The position numbers were made by a program, and so were the translations under genes. DNA of 64,000 bases, taken from positions 186,001 through 250,000 of the forward strand of contig NZ_JACVMU010000001.1 in assembly GCF_014529985.1 (NCBI RefSeq), read 5' to 3'. This DNA comes from Leucobacter sp. cx-42. GTDB lineage: Bacteria > Actinomycetota > Actinomycetes > Actinomycetales > Microbacteriaceae. Within the stretch, counting starts at the first letter, position 1; the number at the start of each line of letters is the position of its first letter. The notes under the pieces are model-generated. The model saw nothing but the letters and a program-made list of their open reading frames with translations, searched no databases and was not told the DNA's origin. Positions 1-8,662 of this stretch are shown here, piece by piece.

Positions 1-1309
1 TGGGTGCGATCGCGTCGATCGTGCGGCTAAGCAGACGATCTGCGCCAACCTCGAGCGCGATGCGCTGGGTCGGGAAGACCGGAGTCATCTCGGTGATGTC
101 TGCGCGCTTCGCCTCTTCATCAACCGGGTGTCCGTTGACCGAATCGATCTTGACGATCGCGTTGTACTTCTGGCGGCCGCCGTTGTCGCCATCGCGGGGC
201 TGGCGGATCGCACCAACTACTGCGTCACCGCGACGCAGGCTGTACTTCTTGACCTGGCCAAGCGAAACGTACACGTCGCTGACACCGGGAAGGTAACCAC
301 TGGTGCGGACGAACGCGTAGTTGTCGAGGATGTCGAGGATACCCGCGATCGGCAGCAGTACGTCGTCTTCTGCAATCTCGAGCTCGATATCGTCATTGCC
401 ACGGCGCTTGCGGTCACGCTGACGGGTGCGGCTCGACCGCGAGTTGTCGTTCTTCTCGTTCTTCGAGTTGTCGTTCTTCGAGTTCTTGTTCTGGCGCTGC
501 TTCGAGTCGTCGGTGTTCTCATTCGACTCGTTTGCGTTCTGCTCAGCGTTGTCGCGGTTACGGTTGCGACGCTGGCGGTTCCGGCCAGTGGTCTCTTCTG
601 CGGGCTTGTCTTCAGCCTCAGGAGCCGCCGACTGCTCGGTTGCCTCTGCTGCAGCGGGAGCTGCTTCTGCGGGCTGCGCAGCCTGCTTGGCGCGACCGTT
701 CTTCGCTGCCTTCTCAACAGCAGGCTTCTCGGCCGCTGCGTCAGTCTCAGCTGCGGGTGCTTCAGTAGCAGCCTCTGCCTTGGTAGCACGGCGACGAGTG
801 CGCTTGGGCTTCTCGTCTGCTGCTGCGGCTTCTGCCTCTGCAGCAGGAGCGTCGGTCTTCGCCGCAGCCTTTGCCGCGGGTGCCGCAGCTTCAGTCTTCT
901 CAGCCGTTGCTTCAGCCTCAGGCTCGACCTTCTTGCGGGCACGGCTCACGCGCTTTTTCGGCTCAGCCGGAGCCTCGTCAGCTGCGGGAGCGGCATCAGC
1001 AGCTGCAGCGGGAGCCGCTGCCGGTGCTGCCTGCTCGGCGGGAGCCTCGGTCTGAGCTTCGGGCTCGACCTTCTTGCGAGCACGGCTTACGCGCTTCTTC
1101 GGCTCGGCCGGAGCCTCGTCGGTTGCCGATGCAGCCGGAGCTGCCTCAGCGGGTGCCGCGTCGCCGGCGGGCGCGACCTCTGCAGCTGCACCTGCAGCTG
1201 CAGAGACGCGACGCGACGCACGGCGGCGAACCGGCTTCTCAGCCGACTCAGTGGTTTCGGTTGCTGTTGTTTCGACAGTGACAGCAGTGTCTACGGTGTT
1301 CTCTTCCAC
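1..1309 (-). CDS. rho: Transcription termination factor Rho (3' end beyond window)
   Basis: ATP-dependent RNA helicase that ends transcription. Only the first 436 codons are present; the gene runs off the left edge. The GTG start at 1309 has AAAGGAAG just upstream. The first ~250 residues are a low-complexity Ala/Glu/Lys/Arg region, then a run rich in Asn, Asp, Arg and Gln. The cold-shock RNA-binding domain follows (DDVLLPIAGILDILDNYAFV, then YLPGVSDVYVSLGQVKKY), and the start of the ATPase domain (MTPVFPTQRI). A basic module, EAPAEPKKRVSRARKKVEPE, occurs twice, 141 bases apart (about residues 63-83 and 110-130). Such long N-terminal inserts are typical of actinobacterial Rho. It follows thrB, a common actinobacterial order. 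Confidence 0.95.
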   Translation of the reverse strand, partial: MEENTVDTAVTVETTATETTESAEKPVRRRASRRVSAAAGAAAEVAPAGDAAPAEAAPAASATDEAPAEPKKRVSRARKKVEPEAQTEAPAEQAAPAAAPAAAADAAPAADEAPAEPKKRVSRARKKVEPEAEATAEKTEAAAPAAKAAAKTDAPAAEAEAAAADEKPKRTRRRATKAEAATEAPAAETDAAAEKPAVEKAAKNGRAKQAAQPAEAAPAAAEATEQSAAPEAEDKPAEETTGRNRQRRNRNRDNAEQNANESNENTDDSKQRQNKNSKNDNSKNEKNDNSRSSRTRQRDRKRRGNDDIELEIAEDDVLLPIAGILDILDNYAFVRTSGYLPGVSDVYVSLGQVKKYSLRRGDAVVGAIRQPRDGDNGGRQKYNAIVKIDSVNGHPVDEEAKRADITEMTPVFPTQRIALEVGADRLLSRTIDAIAP

Positions 1310-1453
1310 GTTCTTCCTTTCGGAACGTTTTCGCGGAGGCGGCCCATGGCTCTGCCTCCAATGTGCATATTCATGCGAGGAAACTCAGAGCAAGAATCGC
1401 TCTGGTATGAACGACCCACGGACTGACGGGAAAACCGTAAACACACGCGAAGA
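1310..1453 (-). promoter_or_regulatory. rho leader / thrB-rho spacer
   Basis: Noncoding spacer between the thrB stop and the rho start. It holds two small hairpins: CAGAGC (1386-1391) pairing with GCTCTG (1399-1404), which may weakly end thrB transcription, and GGAGGC (1335-1340) pairing with GCCTCC (1354-1359) in the presumed rho 5' leader. rho is autoregulated in several bacteria, so a structured leader would make sense; that role is inference. Confidence 0.4.
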
Positions 1454-2410
1454 TTACGCGAGAACTGCCGGGATCACCTCAACTGTAGCACCCTTAATAT
1501 CGACAGCGAGCGTCAGAACCTGCCAGTCTGGTGCGACTTTCGTCACCAGATCTGCAGCAGCGAGACGCTCAGCCGGGCCGTTCGCGAGCACGAGCACCGA
1601 TGGGCCAGCACCTGACACGACTGCGGGGTATCCTGCGTCACGGAGCGCGCCAATCAGGTCACGCGTCGCGGGCATTGCGGGGCCACGGTAGTTCTGGTGC
1701 AGGCGATCTTCAGTTGCCTCGAAGAGGAGTTCAGGGCTCTGCGTGAGCGCTGCGATGAGGAGCGCGGATCGCGAGACGTTGAACACTGCGTCCTCGTGCG
1801 GCACCTGCTTCGGCTGCAGGCTACGTGCTTCCTCGGTCGACATCTTGAACGATGGCACGAGCACGAGCGGCGCAACGCCACGGTGCACGAGCAGACGCTT
1901 GAAGCGCGGGCCTTCGTCGTTGGTCCACGCGATCGTGAGGCCGCCGAAGAGCGCAGGCGCGACATTGTCTGGGTGGCCTTCGAGTGCGGTTGCGAAGCCG
2001 AGCAGCTGATCTTCCGTAAGTACGAGTGGCGATGCCGCATCGTTCTCAAGGATGCCCGCGGCGATCATTACACCTGCGACGATTGCCGAGCCAGACGAGC
2101 CCATACCGCGTCCGTGGGGGATGCGGTTGTTCGCAACGATGTTCAGGCCTGGCATCTCGCGACCGACCTGCTCAAAGACGTACGCAACCGAGCGCACCAC
2201 GAGGTTCGACTCGTCGGTGGCAACTTCACCCTCACCGACACCGTGTACCTCAACGGTGGCACCAGGTGTCTCACGCGTGGTGACGACGAGTTCGTCACCG
2301 TACGCGAGACCGAGGCCAAGCGTGTCAAAGCCGGGGCCAAGGTTTGCGCTCGTCGCGGGCACACGCACGCGAAGCGAGAGCTGAGAGTTGTTTGCTGCGG
2401 TTACGCTCAT
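1454..2410 (-). CDS. thrB: Homoserine kinase
   Basis: Phosphorylates L-homoserine to O-phosphohomoserine, the last step before threonine synthase. 318 residues, normal for the family. GHMP-kinase features are clear: the N-terminal VRVPATSANLGPGFDTLGLG and the ATP-binding Gly/Ser loop PHGRGMGSSGSAIVAG. The start ATG overlaps the hom stop (ATGA), so the two genes are translationally coupled, with GGAGGG upstream. No thrC lies in the cluster, unlike the hom-thrC-thrB order of many actinobacteria. Confidence 0.96.
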   Translation of the reverse strand: MSVTAANNSQLSLRVRVPATSANLGPGFDTLGLGLAYGDELVVTTRETPGATVEVHGVGEGEVATDESNLVVRSVAYVFEQVGREMPGLNIVANNRIPHGRGMGSSGSAIVAGVMIAAGILENDAASPLVLTEDQLLGFATALEGHPDNVAPALFGGLTIAWTNDEGPRFKRLLVHRGVAPLVLVPSFKMSTEEARSLQPKQVPHEDAVFNVSRSALLIAALTQSPELLFEATEDRLHQNYRGPAMPATRDLIGALRDAGYPAVVSGAGPSVLVLANGPAERLAAADLVTKVAPDWQVLTLAVDIKGATVEVIPAVLA

Positions 2411-3717
2411 GCTGCGCCCTCCATGCGAAGTACGCTGAGTACCTCGGTTACTGCCGAATCATTTGCAAGCGCTGCGACGGTCGCTGCGAGGTCTGCCTCG
2501 CGCGCCGAGTGCGTGCCGATGATGAGGGCCGCGTGACCTGCCGCGCCCTTACTGGTGTTCTGTTCAACACTTGCTGCAGAGACACCGTTTTCCGCGAGGA
2601 TCGTGGCGACCTTCGCGAGCACGCCAGGCTCGTCTCGAACCTCGAGCATGATCTGGTACGCGGTGATGACCTCGCCGACCGGGAGCACCGGAAGATCTGC
2701 GTGCAGCGAGCTGATGATGCCGGGACCGCCAACGATGTGACGACGCGCGGCCGAAACGAGATCGCCGAGCACAGCCGAAGCCGTCTCAGCGCCACCTGCA
2801 CCAGCACCGTAGAACATGAGTTCGCCGGCCGCTTCAGCCTCTACGAAGACAGCATTCTTGCCCTCATAGACCGTCGCGAGCGGGTGATCGCGACGCAACA
2901 GCGCCGGGTACACACGAACCGAGACACCCTCGGTACCGTCGGTGCCGGTGAGGCGCTCTGCAATCGCGAGCAGCTTGATGACGAGACCAGCGTGCTTTGC
3001 AGCTTCGATCTGCTCAGCGGTGATCTTGGTGATGCCTTCGCGGTGCACTGCCGACTCAGGAACTTCGGTGTGGAACGCAATGCTCGCGAGGATCGTCGCC
3101 TTCTGCGCAGCGTCAAAGCCCTCGACATCGAGCGTTGGATCTGCTTCGAGGAAGCCAAGATCGCTCGCAACCTTTGCTGCAGCCTCCGCCGAGTCGCCGA
3201 AGCGATCCATGCGGTCGAGGATGTAGTTGGTCGAGCCGTTCACGATACCCATGACGCGGGTGATGTGGTCGCCAGCAAGGCTCTCGCTCAGCGGACGCAG
3301 AATGGGAATTGCTGCTGCAACGGAAGCTTCAAAGAGCAACTGTGCGCCCACCTGCTCAGCGGTCGCTGAGAGTTCCTTGCCGTGCGCTGCGATGAGTGCC
3401 TTGTTTGCGGTGATGACATCAGCACCACCCTGCAGAGCGAGCGTAATGAGTGACTTTGCAGGCTCAATACCACCCATGAGCTCGACGACGATGTCGGCGC
3501 CCTGCACGAGACGCTCAGCGTCAGTCGTAAACAACTCAATGGGAAGATCGACGTCACGCTTCGAATTCACGTCACGAACGGCAATGCCTGCAAGCGTCAG
3601 CTTTGCGCCGACGCGAGCAGTGAGCTCGTCGCCGTGTTCGAGAAGAAGCCTGGCCACCTGTGCACCTACTGAGCCGCAGCCCAGCAGCGCGACACGAAGG
3701 TCACGGTACTCGTTCAC
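2407..3717 (-). CDS. hom: Homoserine dehydrogenase
   Basis: NAD(P)-dependent reduction of aspartate semialdehyde to homoserine, the branch point to threonine and methionine. 436 residues. The Rossmann motif GCGSVGAQVARLL is near residue 14, the catalytic homoserine-dehydrogenase domain is in the middle (GIVNGSTNYILDRM), and a C-terminal ACT domain (about residues 350-430) suggests threonine feedback. The start is GTG at 3717, set by AGGAG eight bases upstream. It lies 29 bases after lysA and overlaps thrB by 4 bases, so lysA-hom-thrB is probably one transcript. Confidence 0.96.
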   Translation of the reverse strand: MNEYRDLRVALLGCGSVGAQVARLLLEHGDELTARVGAKLTLAGIAVRDVNSKRDVDLPIELFTTDAERLVQGADIVVELMGGIEPAKSLITLALQGGADVITANKALIAAHGKELSATAEQVGAQLLFEASVAAAIPILRPLSESLAGDHITRVMGIVNGSTNYILDRMDRFGDSAEAAAKVASDLGFLEADPTLDVEGFDAAQKATILASIAFHTEVPESAVHREGITKITAEQIEAAKHAGLVIKLLAIAERLTGTDGTEGVSVRVYPALLRRDHPLATVYEGKNAVFVEAEAAGELMFYGAGAGGAETASAVLGDLVSAARRHIVGGPGIISSLHADLPVLPVGEVITAYQIMLEVRDEPGVLAKVATILAENGVSAASVEQNTSKGAAGHAALIIGTHSAREADLAATVAALANDSAVTEVLSVLRMEGAA

Positions 3718-3746
3718 TTATTACTCCTGTGTATTCGTAAGGGGTG

Positions 3747-5192
3747 TTACACGCTCTTGGCGAGCAATTCTTCTTCGGTCTCACCGCGCACGATCATGCG
3801 TGCTTCTCCGTCGCGCACTGCGACGACCGGCGGCCGCGGAACATAGTTGTAGTTGCTCGACAGCGCCCAGCAATAAGCGCCCGTCACTGCAACTGCCAGG
3901 GTGTCCCCCGGCTTCACATCGCCAGGCAGCACGTCGCGCTGCACAACAATGTCGCCGGACTCACAGTGCTTGCCCACGACGCGCACGAGCGCGGGGGCAG
4001 CGGTGCTCACGCGGTTAGCGATCCGCACGTGATAATCCGAGCCGTAGAGCGCGGGGCGAGCGTTGTCACTCATGCCACCATCAACGCTCACGTACAGGCG
4101 CTCTGATGGTGCGCCTGTGATGCCGAGCTTAGGCGCGAGGGCCACGTCGGCGGGGTTTGCTTCTGCGTCAGAACCACCGAGCTGGACCGCCTTGGTCGTG
4201 CCTACGGTGTACAGCGTCACGCCTGCCTGGCCGATGACCGATCGACCAGGTTCAAAGGCGAGCTTGGGAATCTGGAGTCCGTACTCCTTGGCACCAGCGG
4301 CGACGATGTCTGCGAGCTCGGCTGCGATCTTCGCAACGTCGGGGGCAGCGTCTGCGTCTTCGCTCGTGTACGCGATGCCGAAGCCACCACCGAGGTTGAG
4401 CTCAGGAATCGGACGACCAGCCTGCTCAGCGAGCTCGGCGTACACTCCGAGGAGGCGCCGAGCTGACTCACGGAAGCCGTCGGTTGCGAAGATCTGCGAA
4501 CCGATGTGGCAGTGCAGGCCAACGAAGTCGAGGCTGTCGTGGGTCAGAATCTGGCCAACGATGCGGGTCGCTGCAGCGAGCGGCTGGCCGAACTTCTGGT
4601 CTTCGTGCGAGGTCGCAAGGAAGTCGTGGGTCGATGCATGGACACCGCTGTTCACGCGCAGACGTACGCGCTGCACCTTGCCAGCAGCCTTCGCTGCGGC
4701 TGCCACGCGTTCAATCTCGATCTCACTATCGAGGATGATCGTGCCAACGCCAACCTCAACCGCGCGTGCAATCTCAGCCTCGGACTTGTTATTGCCGTGG
4801 AAGCCAATCTTTGCGGGATCTGCGCCAGCCGCGAGCGCGACGAGCAGCTCGCCGCCCGAAGCGACGTCGAGGGCGAGGCCCTCTTCGATCATCCACTTCG
4901 CGACCTCTACACAGAGGAACGCCTTGGTTGCGTAGTACACGGTTGCTTCGGTGCCGACGCGCTCTGCCTCACGCTGGAGGGCTTCACGAACCGCGCGAGC
5001 CTTCGAACGTGCTGCCTGCTCGTCAACAACGTAGAGCGGAGAACCGAACTGCTCAGTGAGCTCGGTGGCGCGGATCTCGCCGATCTTCAGCTGTTCGCAC
5101 TGCGATCCCCGTCGTGAAGAAGGAGGGAACACTCGCGCATCAATTGCGTTGGCATTGAAGGCTGGGGTCTGGGTGACCACGGTCTCTGTCAT
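3747..5192 (-). CDS. lysA: Diaminopimelate decarboxylase
   Basis: PLP enzyme that decarboxylates meso-diaminopimelate to lysine. 481 residues, fold-type III: an N-terminal alanine-racemase-like barrel with the PLP lysine in VYYATKAFLCVEV, the glycine-rich LNLGGGFGIAY segment, and the C-terminal substrate motif GKHCESGDIV. The ATG start at 5192 has AAAGGAG upstream. It is separated from the DUF2993 gene by a 223-base leader, which may carry its own promoter, and it leads into hom-thrB. argS-lysA neighbourhood is classic in Corynebacteriales and Micrococcales. Confidence 0.96.
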   Translation of the reverse strand: MTETVVTQTPAFNANAIDARVFPPSSRRGSQCEQLKIGEIRATELTEQFGSPLYVVDEQAARSKARAVREALQREAERVGTEATVYYATKAFLCVEVAKWMIEEGLALDVASGGELLVALAAGADPAKIGFHGNNKSEAEIARAVEVGVGTIILDSEIEIERVAAAAKAAGKVQRVRLRVNSGVHASTHDFLATSHEDQKFGQPLAAATRIVGQILTHDSLDFVGLHCHIGSQIFATDGFRESARRLLGVYAELAEQAGRPIPELNLGGGFGIAYTSEDADAAPDVAKIAAELADIVAAGAKEYGLQIPKLAFEPGRSVIGQAGVTLYTVGTTKAVQLGGSDAEANPADVALAPKLGITGAPSERLYVSVDGGMSDNARPALYGSDYHVRIANRVSTAAPALVRVVGKHCESGDIVVQRDVLPGDVKPGDTLAVAVTGAYCWALSSNYNYVPRPPVVAVRDGEARMIVRGETEEELLAKSV

Positions 5193-5415
5193 CGTTCGCT
5201 CCTTTGTATTCGGAAGGCTTGGGGGATTTTTTCTTCGTTCCAGCGCTCACACACCACCATCTGCGGTGGTTGGCGAGCGGACCCGGATTGGCCCCTGAAG
5301 CCGTGCGAACGGAGCGGATGCTCAGAACGAACTTTCTTAGTTTAGCGGGATGACAGATGCCGATCTCGCATGGTGTTGAAATATGACTTGCGACCGCGTC
5401 GCGAGTCGGCGCGCG
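5193..5415 (-). promoter_or_regulatory. lysA upstream leader
   Basis: Noncoding spacer upstream of lysA. Reading with lysA, a hairpin with ACCACC/GGTGGT arms, bounded by GCTC/GAGC, lies near 5248-5280, about 70 bases before the start. A TAAACT box near 5340 could be a -10 element. No known riboswitch consensus was recognised. The likely role is the lysA promoter and 5' leader. Confidence 0.35.
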
Positions 5416-6183
5416 TTACGGGCAGGTGCCCGGCTGGAGCGCTGCGGGATCCGCCAAAATGTCAGGCGAAAAACGCGTGCTGAGTGTGACATCGCCCGAC
5501 TTCGCGAACTCCAGATCAGTGAGCTCGATACCTGCGGGCAGGTACTCACCAACACAGATCGTCTGGGGTTCGATGACGGGTTCGAAGAGCGAGCCAGTCG
5601 CGCGCTTCAGCTCAGCGGCATTGAAATCAAAGCCCGCTGCCTGCACGCTCACTGGCTCGACGTGCAGGTCACCATTGTCAATTGACAGGCGGATCGATGC
5701 AGAAACGGTGACGTCCTGGCCAAACACCGGCGCTGATTTACTCAGCTCAAGCACGCCGTCTTCGACGCGGCCGTCATCAACCAGACCAGAGGTGGCGAGG
5801 CTGATGATGCTGCCAAGGTTTTCACGCTTGACGGTGAGCTGCGCGGTACCGCCCGTGATCTCACCCTTCTCAGGGTTGAACGGCACGAACTCCGCGTGCG
5901 CGATCGCGCTCATCGGGGTTCCCTCAGCGATGGGCGCATCGTCGATCGCAACAGTGACGTCGCCAACGCCGCCGCGAATGGCGTTCCAGAGTGCGGATCC
6001 GCCGAGATCTACGGCAACTTCCTGATCAGCCGGGAGTGAGAGTTCATCGCGCACGATGCCCTCAAGCACTCCCGGAATAATCATGCGAAGCGCGCCCTCG
6101 CCGATGCCAGCAAGAAGCACAACGCCAACCGCGGCGCCAATGGCTACCTTGGTACCGCGCTTCAGCTTCTTGCGCTCGCTCAC
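5416..6183 (-). CDS. LmeA-family (DUF2993) lipid-binding protein
   Basis: 255 residues with a short cytoplasmic basic N-terminus (SERKKLKRG) and one membrane segment (VAIGAAVGVVLLAGIGEGAL), then a DUF2993 domain with alternating beta strands such as VAVDLGGSALWNAIRGGVGD. The family (mycobacterial LmeA) binds phospholipids outside the membrane and aids lipomannan/lipoarabinomannan maturation. GTG start at 6183 overlaps the argS stop (GTGA), so it is coupled to argS. Exact substrate is unknown here. Confidence 0.8.
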   Translation of the reverse strand: MSERKKLKRGTKVAIGAAVGVVLLAGIGEGALRMIIPGVLEGIVRDELSLPADQEVAVDLGGSALWNAIRGGVGDVTVAIDDAPIAEGTPMSAIAHAEFVPFNPEKGEITGGTAQLTVKRENLGSIISLATSGLVDDGRVEDGVLELSKSAPVFGQDVTVSASIRLSIDNGDLHVEPVSVQAAGFDFNAAELKRATGSLFEPVIEPQTICVGEYLPAGIELTDLEFAKSGDVTLSTRFSPDILADPAALQPGTCP

Positions 6184-7862
6184 AGTCGTTCGGGAGCGGT
6201 CACGCCGAGCAGGTCAAGACCGTTGCGCAGCACCTGGCCAGCAGCATCGTTGAGCCACAGGCGGGTACGGTGCAGGTCTTCAACAGGCTCTTCGCCCATG
6301 GGAAGCACGCGGCACTGGTCGTACCAGCGGTGGTACGCGGCTGCGAACTCTTCAAGGAAGCGCGCAATACGGTGCGGCTCACGCAGCTCTGCCGCGCCCG
6401 CGACAATACCGGGGTACTGCTGCAGCTTGCCGAGGAGATCGGTCTCGGTCTCGTGAGTGAGCAGCTCGGGTGCGAATGCGCTGCGGTCGACGCCTGCCGC
6501 TGCCGCGTTGCGGTCAACTGCGCAGGTACGAGCGTGTGCGTACTGCACGTAGAAGACCGGGTTGTCGTTGGTGCGGCTCCGAAGCTTTTCGCCCTCGAGC
6601 GCGAGCGGCGAATCAGCCGGGTAGCGTGCGAGCCAGTAACGAAGCGCGTCGCTGCCGAGCCACTCGAGCAGATCGTCGAGCTCAATGATGTTGCCGGCGC
6701 GTTTCGACAGACGCGCACCGTTGAGGTTCACAAGCTGGCCGATGAGGACGGTGACATCGGTCTCGGTGTTGTCGCCAGCAGCGCCAGCGATTGCGGTCAG
6801 ACGGCCGATGTAGCCGTGGTGATCTGCACCAAGGAGGTAGATCTTCTCACCGAAGCCGCGATCCTTCTTCGACAGGTAGTACGCAGCGTCAGCAGCGAAG
6901 TAGGTGTAGATGCCGTTGCCGCGTGTGAAGACGCGGTCCTTGTCATCACCGAAAGTCGTGGTGCGAACCCAGATAGCGCCATCGTCTTCGTAGACGTGGC
7001 CCTGCTCGCGCAGGCGATCGATAGCGAGCTCGATCGGGCTGGGCTCACCGTTCTCACCCTTGGCGTGCAGGGTGCGCTCCGAGAAGAAGACGTCGAAGTG
7101 CACGTTGAAGCGCTCCAGCGAGTCTTTGATTTCTGCAAGCTGCTGCTCGTAGCCGAGCTCCTGCGCGATGTGCTGTGCCTCTTCACGGGGCAGCTCTGCG
7201 AGATTCGGAACCTTCTCAGCTACCTTCTTGCCGAGAGCCTGGATGTACTCACCCGGGTACGCATCTTCCGGCGCTGCTTCGCCGAGGGCAGCCGCGAGCA
7301 CCGAGCGCGCGAACTTGTCCATCTGCGCACCAGCGTCGTTGATGTAGTACTCGGTGGTGACGTCTGCGCCTGCAGCACGAAGCACGCGGGCGGTCGAGTC
7401 ACCCAGTGCAGCCCATCGGGTGTGCCCCATGTGCAGGGGGCCGGTGGGGTTTGCACTGACGTATTCGAGGTTGATGTGCTGACCAGCGAGCGTATCGCTC
7501 GTGCCGTATGCCGCACCCTGCTCGACCACTCGACGCGCGGTCTCGCCAGCGCTCGCAGCGTCGAGCGTGATGTTGATGAAGCCGGGGCCTGCGACCTCAG
7601 CCTTTGCGATGCCATCTACCTCGGCAACGCGAGCAATGATCTGATCAGCGAGTTCACGGGGGTTCTGGCCGATGCGCTTGGCAAACTTCATTGCCGCGTT
7701 CGAGGCCCAGTCACCGTGATCTCGGTTCTTCGGACGCTCGACCTGGGTGTCTGCTTCCGTCACCTCGATTCCGCTATCGCCAGCGGAGACGATGTCGGCG
7801 AGGATACGGGCGATTACTGCAGAGAGTTCTTGTGGCGTCACAAGCACACAGTCTACCGCCAC
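6180..7862 (-). CDS. argS: Arginyl-tRNA synthetase
   Basis: Charges tRNA-Arg. 560 residues, normal length. The N-terminal Add-1 domain contacts the tRNA D-loop; the class-I HIGH motif appears as HMGHTR and a KMSKS-like loop as RLSKRAGN. The C-terminal anticodon-binding domain contains GSDALRYWLARYP and ends LLGVTAPERL. The start used is GTG at 7862 (GGAAAG about 12 bases upstream); a second GTG at 7841, before TPQELSAVIARIL, is an alternative. It is the first gene of the argS-DUF2993-lysA-hom-thrB row. Confidence 0.96.
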   Translation of the reverse strand: MAVDCVLVTPQELSAVIARILADIVSAGDSGIEVTEADTQVERPKNRDHGDWASNAAMKFAKRIGQNPRELADQIIARVAEVDGIAKAEVAGPGFINITLDAASAGETARRVVEQGAAYGTSDTLAGQHINLEYVSANPTGPLHMGHTRWAALGDSTARVLRAAGADVTTEYYINDAGAQMDKFARSVLAAALGEAAPEDAYPGEYIQALGKKVAEKVPNLAELPREEAQHIAQELGYEQQLAEIKDSLERFNVHFDVFFSERTLHAKGENGEPSPIELAIDRLREQGHVYEDDGAIWVRTTTFGDDKDRVFTRGNGIYTYFAADAAYYLSKKDRGFGEKIYLLGADHHGYIGRLTAIAGAAGDNTETDVTVLIGQLVNLNGARLSKRAGNIIELDDLLEWLGSDALRYWLARYPADSPLALEGEKLRSRTNDNPVFYVQYAHARTCAVDRNAAAAGVDRSAFAPELLTHETETDLLGKLQQYPGIVAGAAELREPHRIARFLEEFAAAYHRWYDQCRVLPMGEEPVEDLHRTRLWLNDAAGQVLRNGLDLLGVTAPERL

Positions 7863-7936
7863 TCACGCACCATTCTTTCCGTGTGATCAAAACGAACTGA
7901 AAACATCCACAGAAATACTCAAGTAACTTAGGCATC

Positions 7937-8662
7937 ATGTCTGTTCGCGTCGCTGTGACTCCCCGCGCTCTGTTTCGTATTTTTGCCACCGCGGAGGTGG
8001 TGACCTGGGCAGGACTCATTGCCGCACTCATCCTGCGCGCAACCGGCGTCACTGAGGAGGCCGTGTCCGTTGCGGGCGGCATCCACGGCTTTGTGTTCCT
8101 CGCATACTGCGCGGTCACGGTGTTCGTCTGGATTAACCAGAAGTGGAACGCGGGCCTCGGCATCCTCGCACTTGCGCTCTCGATCATCCCGTTCGCAACG
8201 CTGCCGCTCGAGCTCACCATTGACAAGAAGGGCAAGCTCGCTGGCGATTGGCGCCTCGCAAAGGGCGGCGATGAGCCAGCTGGCGTCTTCGAACACATCC
8301 AGGCTTGGATCCTGCGTCGCCCGATCCTCGCAATCTGCCTCGTCGTTGTGCTGCTCGCGGTCGTCTTTAGCGTGCTGCTGTTCCTCGGCCCGCCCGTGTG
8401 TTGTGGGTTAGGCGCTGCGTGCCTCGCGCGCAGGCTCCACGTCGGTGGCGAGGTAACGCTCGACACTGTCATCAAGCTCGTCCATCCACGCGGTGTGGTG
8501 CTTTGCGGCGTGTGTGCCGGTGATGACCGATCGGTAGGTCAGGTCACGGTACCCCATGATGTTCTTCGCTTTGTGCCCCTTCCAACTGATGAAGATCTCA
8601 GCGGCGTCTTCGACGTTGAAATCGGGGTAATCAGAGGCATCAATGAGATCGCGCACGTATGA
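7937..8662 (+). CDS. DUF3817 membrane protein, run-on C-terminus
   Basis: The first ~155 residues match the small actinobacterial DUF3817 membrane family, with four hydrophobic helices, for example EVVTWAGLIAALILRATG, GGIHGFVFLAYCAVTVFVW and ILAICLVVVLLAVVFSVLLF. Function unknown. The family normally stops soon after the last helix. Here the frame continues for about 85 codons through the 3' end of the convergent monooxygenase gene (from 8408), ending only at 8660-8662. The tail CCGLGAACLARRLHV is just antisense of that gene. This looks like a native stop lost when the island beginning near 8.4 kb was inserted. It diverges from argS. Confidence 0.75.
   Translation: MSVRVAVTPRALFRIFATAEVVTWAGLIAALILRATGVTEEAVSVAGGIHGFVFLAYCAVTVFVWINQKWNAGLGILALALSIIPFATLPLELTIDKKGKLAGDWRLAKGGDEPAGVFEHIQAWILRRPILAICLVVVLLAVVFSVLLFLGPPVCCGLGAACLARRLHVGGEVTLDTVIKLVHPRGVVLCGVCAGDDRSVGQVTVPHDVLRFVPLPTDEDLSGVFDVEIGVIRGINEIAHV

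Noticed and set aside
128-1426. Long plus-strand open frame of 432 codons across rho
   Set aside because: Antisense of the repetitive GC-rich rho insert; the minus frame gives clear Rho domains.
5193-5415. Lysine riboswitch before lysA
   Set aside because: Hairpins exist but no lysine-aptamer core sequence could be recognised by eye.
6270-7886. 538-codon plus-strand frame over argS
   Set aside because: Antisense shadow; argS motifs are complete on the minus strand and the plus translation has no recognisable domain or start signal.
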